25,923 bases of DNA from 66-474 sp036279975 (GTDB taxonomy: Bacteria > Pseudomonadota > Gammaproteobacteria > Xanthomonadales > Rhodanobacteraceae): the NCBI GenBank assembly GCA_036279975.1, contig DASURP010000064.1, positions 1-25,923 of the forward strand. The letters are read 5' to 3'. Positions 23,904 to 25,923 of the stretch are shown in pieces. Each line of letters opens with the position of its first letter. Positions within the stretch are counted from its first letter, which is position 1. The notes under the pieces were generated by a model that was not told the DNA's origin, ran no database searches, and saw only the letters and a program-made list of their open reading frames with translations. The translations under genes were made by a program, and so were the position numbers.

Positions 23904-24853
23904 CGCGCGTTACGGTGATGGTTCCCGCGGTCGCATTGGCGCTGGCTGTCGCCGTGCCGGCCAGCAGTCGCGCCGCCAACGCGGCTGTGGCGAAACCCGC
24001 CCCCACCATGCAACAGGTGCTGGATGCATCCAAACCTTCCGACTGGCGGCCGTTGAACCCCGACGACACCCTGTACATGGACCTGCCGCAGGGCCGCGTG
24101 GTGATCGAACTGGCTTCGGCTTACGCGCCCCTGCACGCCGCCAACATCCGCACCCTCGCGCATGAACATTACTGGGACGGGCTCGCCATCCTGCGCGTGC
24201 AGGACGGTTTCGTGACGCAGTGGGGCGACCCGGCGGCGGAGGCGGAACATCCGCAGCACCCACCGCGTGCGCTCGGCAAGGCCAAGGCAACGATGGCGCC
24301 TGAATTCGAACGCGACAGCGCACCCGGCCTGCCCTTCACCAAGCTGCCCGATGGCGACGTATATGCGCCGGAAGTCGGCTTCAGCCGTGGCTTTCCCGTC
24401 GCGCGTGACCCGCAGACCGGCAAGACCTGGCTGGTGCATTGCTACGGCATGGTCGGCGCGGGTCGCGGCAACACCGCCGATTCCGGCCCCGGCACCGAAC
24501 TGTATGCCGTGATCGGGCAGGCGCCACGCCAGCTCGACCGCAACATCGCGCTGGTCGGCCGCGTGGTGCAAGGCATGCAATACCTTTCGGACCTGCCGCG
24601 CGGCAACGGGCCCATGGGTTTCTACAAGAACCCCGCGCACCAGACGAAGATCCTGCGCGTGCGGCTGGCCTCCGACCTGCCGCCATCCGGGCGCATGCAC
24701 CTCGAAGTGCTGCGCACCGATACACCGACCTTCAAGGCGCTGGTCGAGTCGCGCCGCAACCGCTCCGACGCCTGGTACCTCTACAAGGTCGGCAGGATCG
24801 ACGTCTGCAACGTACCGCTGCCGGTGCGTGAGGCGCCCACGAAACCGCACTGA
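23900..24853 (+). CDS. Exported cyclophilin-type peptidyl-prolyl isomerase
   Basis: This 317-residue protein starts with a signal peptide (MTRVTVMVPAVALALAVAVPASSRA, cleavage near 25). From about residue 57 it has the cyclophilin fold: VVIELASAYAPLHAANIRTLAHEHYWDGLAILRVQDGFVTQWGDP. This keeps the Arg, the GF and the Gln that line the active site of cyclophilin A. The domain is larger than E. coli PpiA, with insertions around 95-160 and a C-terminal extension of about 60 residues. It should isomerise Xaa-Pro bonds in the periplasm. AAGGAAA lies before the ATG, which overlaps the phosphoesterase stop (ATGA), so the two are one operon. It converges tightly on ppsR, with only 5 bases between the stops. 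Confidence 0.9.
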   Translation: MTRVTVMVPAVALALAVAVPASSRAANAAVAKPAPTMQQVLDASKPSDWRPLNPDDTLYMDLPQGRVVIELASAYAPLHAANIRTLAHEHYWDGLAILRVQDGFVTQWGDPAAEAEHPQHPPRALGKAKATMAPEFERDSAPGLPFTKLPDGDVYAPEVGFSRGFPVARDPQTGKTWLVHCYGMVGAGRGNTADSGPGTELYAVIGQAPRQLDRNIALVGRVVQGMQYLSDLPRGNGPMGFYKNPAHQTKILRVRLASDLPPSGRMHLEVLRTDTPTFKALVESRRNRSDAWYLYKVGRIDVCNVPLPVREAPTKPH

Positions 24854-24862
24854 CGCCGTCAG
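24850..24862. repeat. Palindrome spanning the two convergent stop codons
   Basis: CTGACGCCGTCAG is a perfect palindrome around a central C. The cyclophilin TGA is in the left arm and the ppsR stop in the right arm. It might act as a small two-way hairpin, but it is short and lacks flanking T-runs. Confidence 0.3.
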
Positions 24863-25686
24863 AACATGTGCCGCTCGATCCCGAGGTGCGCCATGATCTT
24901 GGAACCGATTTCCTCGATCGAAGTATGCGTGGTGTTGAGCGAGGGAATGCCCTCGTTGCGGAAGATCCGGTCGGCGATCACGAGCTCGCGCTTGCAGCGG
25001 TCGAGCTTGGCGTAGGCGCTGCCGGGGCGGCGCGCCTCGCGCACCTGCGCCAGCCTGACGGGGTCGATGGTGAGCCCGTACAGCCGGTTGCGGCAACCCT
25101 CCAGGTGCCTGGGCAGGTAGTCGTGCTCCAGGTCTTCGTCGGTCAACGGATAATTCGCGGCCTTCACGCCGTAGTGCAGCGCCATGTACAGGCAGGTCGG
25201 CGTCTTGCCTACGCGCGACACGCCGACCAATACCACGTCGGCCTGGCTGTAGTCGACGTTCACGCCGTCGTCGTGGGCCAGCGCGTAATTGGTGGCGTTG
25301 ATGCGCGCCTCGTATTCGTTGAAGTTCACCAGGCCGTGCGCACGGTTGATCGCCCCGGAGCGCCGGGTGCCGAGCTCCAGTTCCAGCGTGCCGATGAACG
25401 GCGCCATCACGTCGATCATCAGCGCCCCGGACTCGGCAATGATCTCGCACAACTGCGGATCGACCACTGTGTTCACCACGATCGGGCGCTCGGCATTCTG
25501 CGCATACGCGGTCTTGATGCGCAGCGCCGCGGCGCGTGCCTTCTCGGGCGTGTCGACGAAGGCAATGCGGTGGCCCGCAAAGGTGACGCCTTCGAACTGC
25601 GCCAGGATCGAATTGCCGATGGTCTCCGCCGTAATGCCGGTGGAGTCCGAAATGAAGAAAACCGTCCGGTGTCCGTCGCCGTTCAA
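24859..25686 (-). CDS. ppsR: PEP synthase regulatory protein (kinase/pyrophosphorylase, DUF299)
   Basis: This 275-residue protein matches E. coli PpsR (277). It starts GHRTVFFISDSTGITAETIGNSIL, typical for the family, and has the P-loop-like motif GVSRVGKTPT at 155-164. PpsR inactivates PEP synthase by ADP-dependent phosphorylation of a Thr and reactivates it by phosphate-dependent pyrophosphorolysis, linking gluconeogenesis to energy state. The TTG at 25686 was chosen as start because AAGGAG lies about 6 bases upstream and the protein then has family length. The frame is open for 76 more codons upstream, but they show no family sequence and would overlap ppsA. It is divergent from ppsA, its target, as is usual in gammaproteobacteria. 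Confidence 0.95.
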   Translation of the reverse strand: MNGDGHRTVFFISDSTGITAETIGNSILAQFEGVTFAGHRIAFVDTPEKARAAALRIKTAYAQNAERPIVVNTVVDPQLCEIIAESGALMIDVMAPFIGTLELELGTRRSGAINRAHGLVNFNEYEARINATNYALAHDDGVNVDYSQADVVLVGVSRVGKTPTCLYMALHYGVKAANYPLTDEDLEHDYLPRHLEGCRNRLYGLTIDPVRLAQVREARRPGSAYAKLDRCKRELVIADRIFRNEGIPSLNTTHTSIEEIGSKIMAHLGIERHMF

Positions 25687-25805
25687 TCCTGTCTCCTTGA
25701 TCCGAGCCCGGCAGCAGCGCGCGACACGCGCGGCGGCCAGCGGCGAGTTTACCCGCGACAACCGGTCCGGCATGAATGGCTCCACGTTGGATGCCGCTCC
25801 GCGGC

Positions 25806-25834
25806 TTGTCACCCCCGCCCGGCGCGGCGAGAAT
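25806..25834 (+). promoter_or_regulatory. Candidate sigma-70 promoter of ppsA
   Basis: TTGTCA (25806-25811) and GAGAAT (25829-25834) are 17 bases apart. The predicted start near 25842 gives a leader of about 35 bases before the GTG at 25877. The -35 matches five of six consensus bases and the -10 four of six. Confidence 0.42.
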
Positions 25835-25876
25835 GGCGATTCTTTCCGGGCGACGGGTCCGGACATGGAGATTGAC

Positions 25877-25923
25877 GTGACCGAGCTCGTCCTCTGGCTG
25901 GACCAACTGCGCATGACCGACCT
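25877..25923 (+). CDS. ppsA: Phosphoenolpyruvate synthase, first codons only
   Basis: Only 15 complete codons are visible before the window ends. They read TELVLWLDQLRMTDL after the GTG, which matches the start of PEP synthase (ILWLHELRMxDLxxVGGKN in the family). The divergent ppsR gene supports the call strongly. The GTG at 25877 has GGAG 6 bases upstream; an in-frame ATG at 25865 has a poorer ribosome site. PpsA converts pyruvate and ATP to PEP, AMP and phosphate, the first step of gluconeogenesis from pyruvate. Confidence 0.8.
   Translation, partial: MTELVLWLDQLRMTD

Overview
The window is high-GC, gene-dense gammaproteobacterial chromosome. The mix of genes (phoB-phoR, mutS, hslR, htpG, htpX, gluQ, a phaB-type reductase, metG, ppsR divergent from ppsA), the frequent GTG and TTG starts, and the intergenic repeat types (paired CCTTCTCCC/CCCTCTCCC hairpins, GTAGGAGC-type REPs, a degenerate TCCCGGx heptamer run) best suit Xanthomonadales (Lysobacterales), probably Rhodanobacteraceae. 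That placement is an inference from gene content and repeats, without a database search. No tRNA, rRNA, CRISPR array, prophage or transposase was seen, and no gene-free stretch exceeds 300 bases.

Layout. 2-802: 3' part of an outer-membrane porin. 976-3462: an ECF sigma factor and its membrane anti-sigma factor (minus strand), divergent from an exported YVTN-type beta-propeller protein; the region between them carries two matching back-to-back ECF-like promoters. 3511-5255: the phosphate two-component pair phoB-phoR, with a Pho box upstream of phoB and a PhoR that has no membrane segments. 5388-8009: mutS. 8067-9872: a response regulator with a long Pro/Ala/Ser-rich tail, and a dimethylarginine dimethylaminohydrolase, divergent from an APC amino-acid permease (9984-11300). 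11394 to about 12125: the first half of a catalase, cut off next to hslR. 12179-15772: proteostasis genes hslR, htpG and htpX, with a composite hairpin repeat on each side of htpG. 15830-17827: an OPT-family transporter, divergent from gluQ. 18909-22648: a phaB-like reductase, metG with a repeat-derived linker, and a methyltransferase overlapping metG. 22731-24853: a lipoprotein phosphoesterase overlapping an exported cyclophilin. 24859-25923: ppsR and the first codons of ppsA.

Most genes are core housekeeping. The accessory or regulatory points of interest are the self-contained sigma/anti-sigma/propeller unit, the soluble PhoR, the truncated catalase, the DDAH/permease pair and the repeats that have entered or bracketed core genes. 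I found no convincing evidence of a wholly new multi-gene system. The ECF unit with its symmetrical promoters is the best candidate for an incompletely described circuit.
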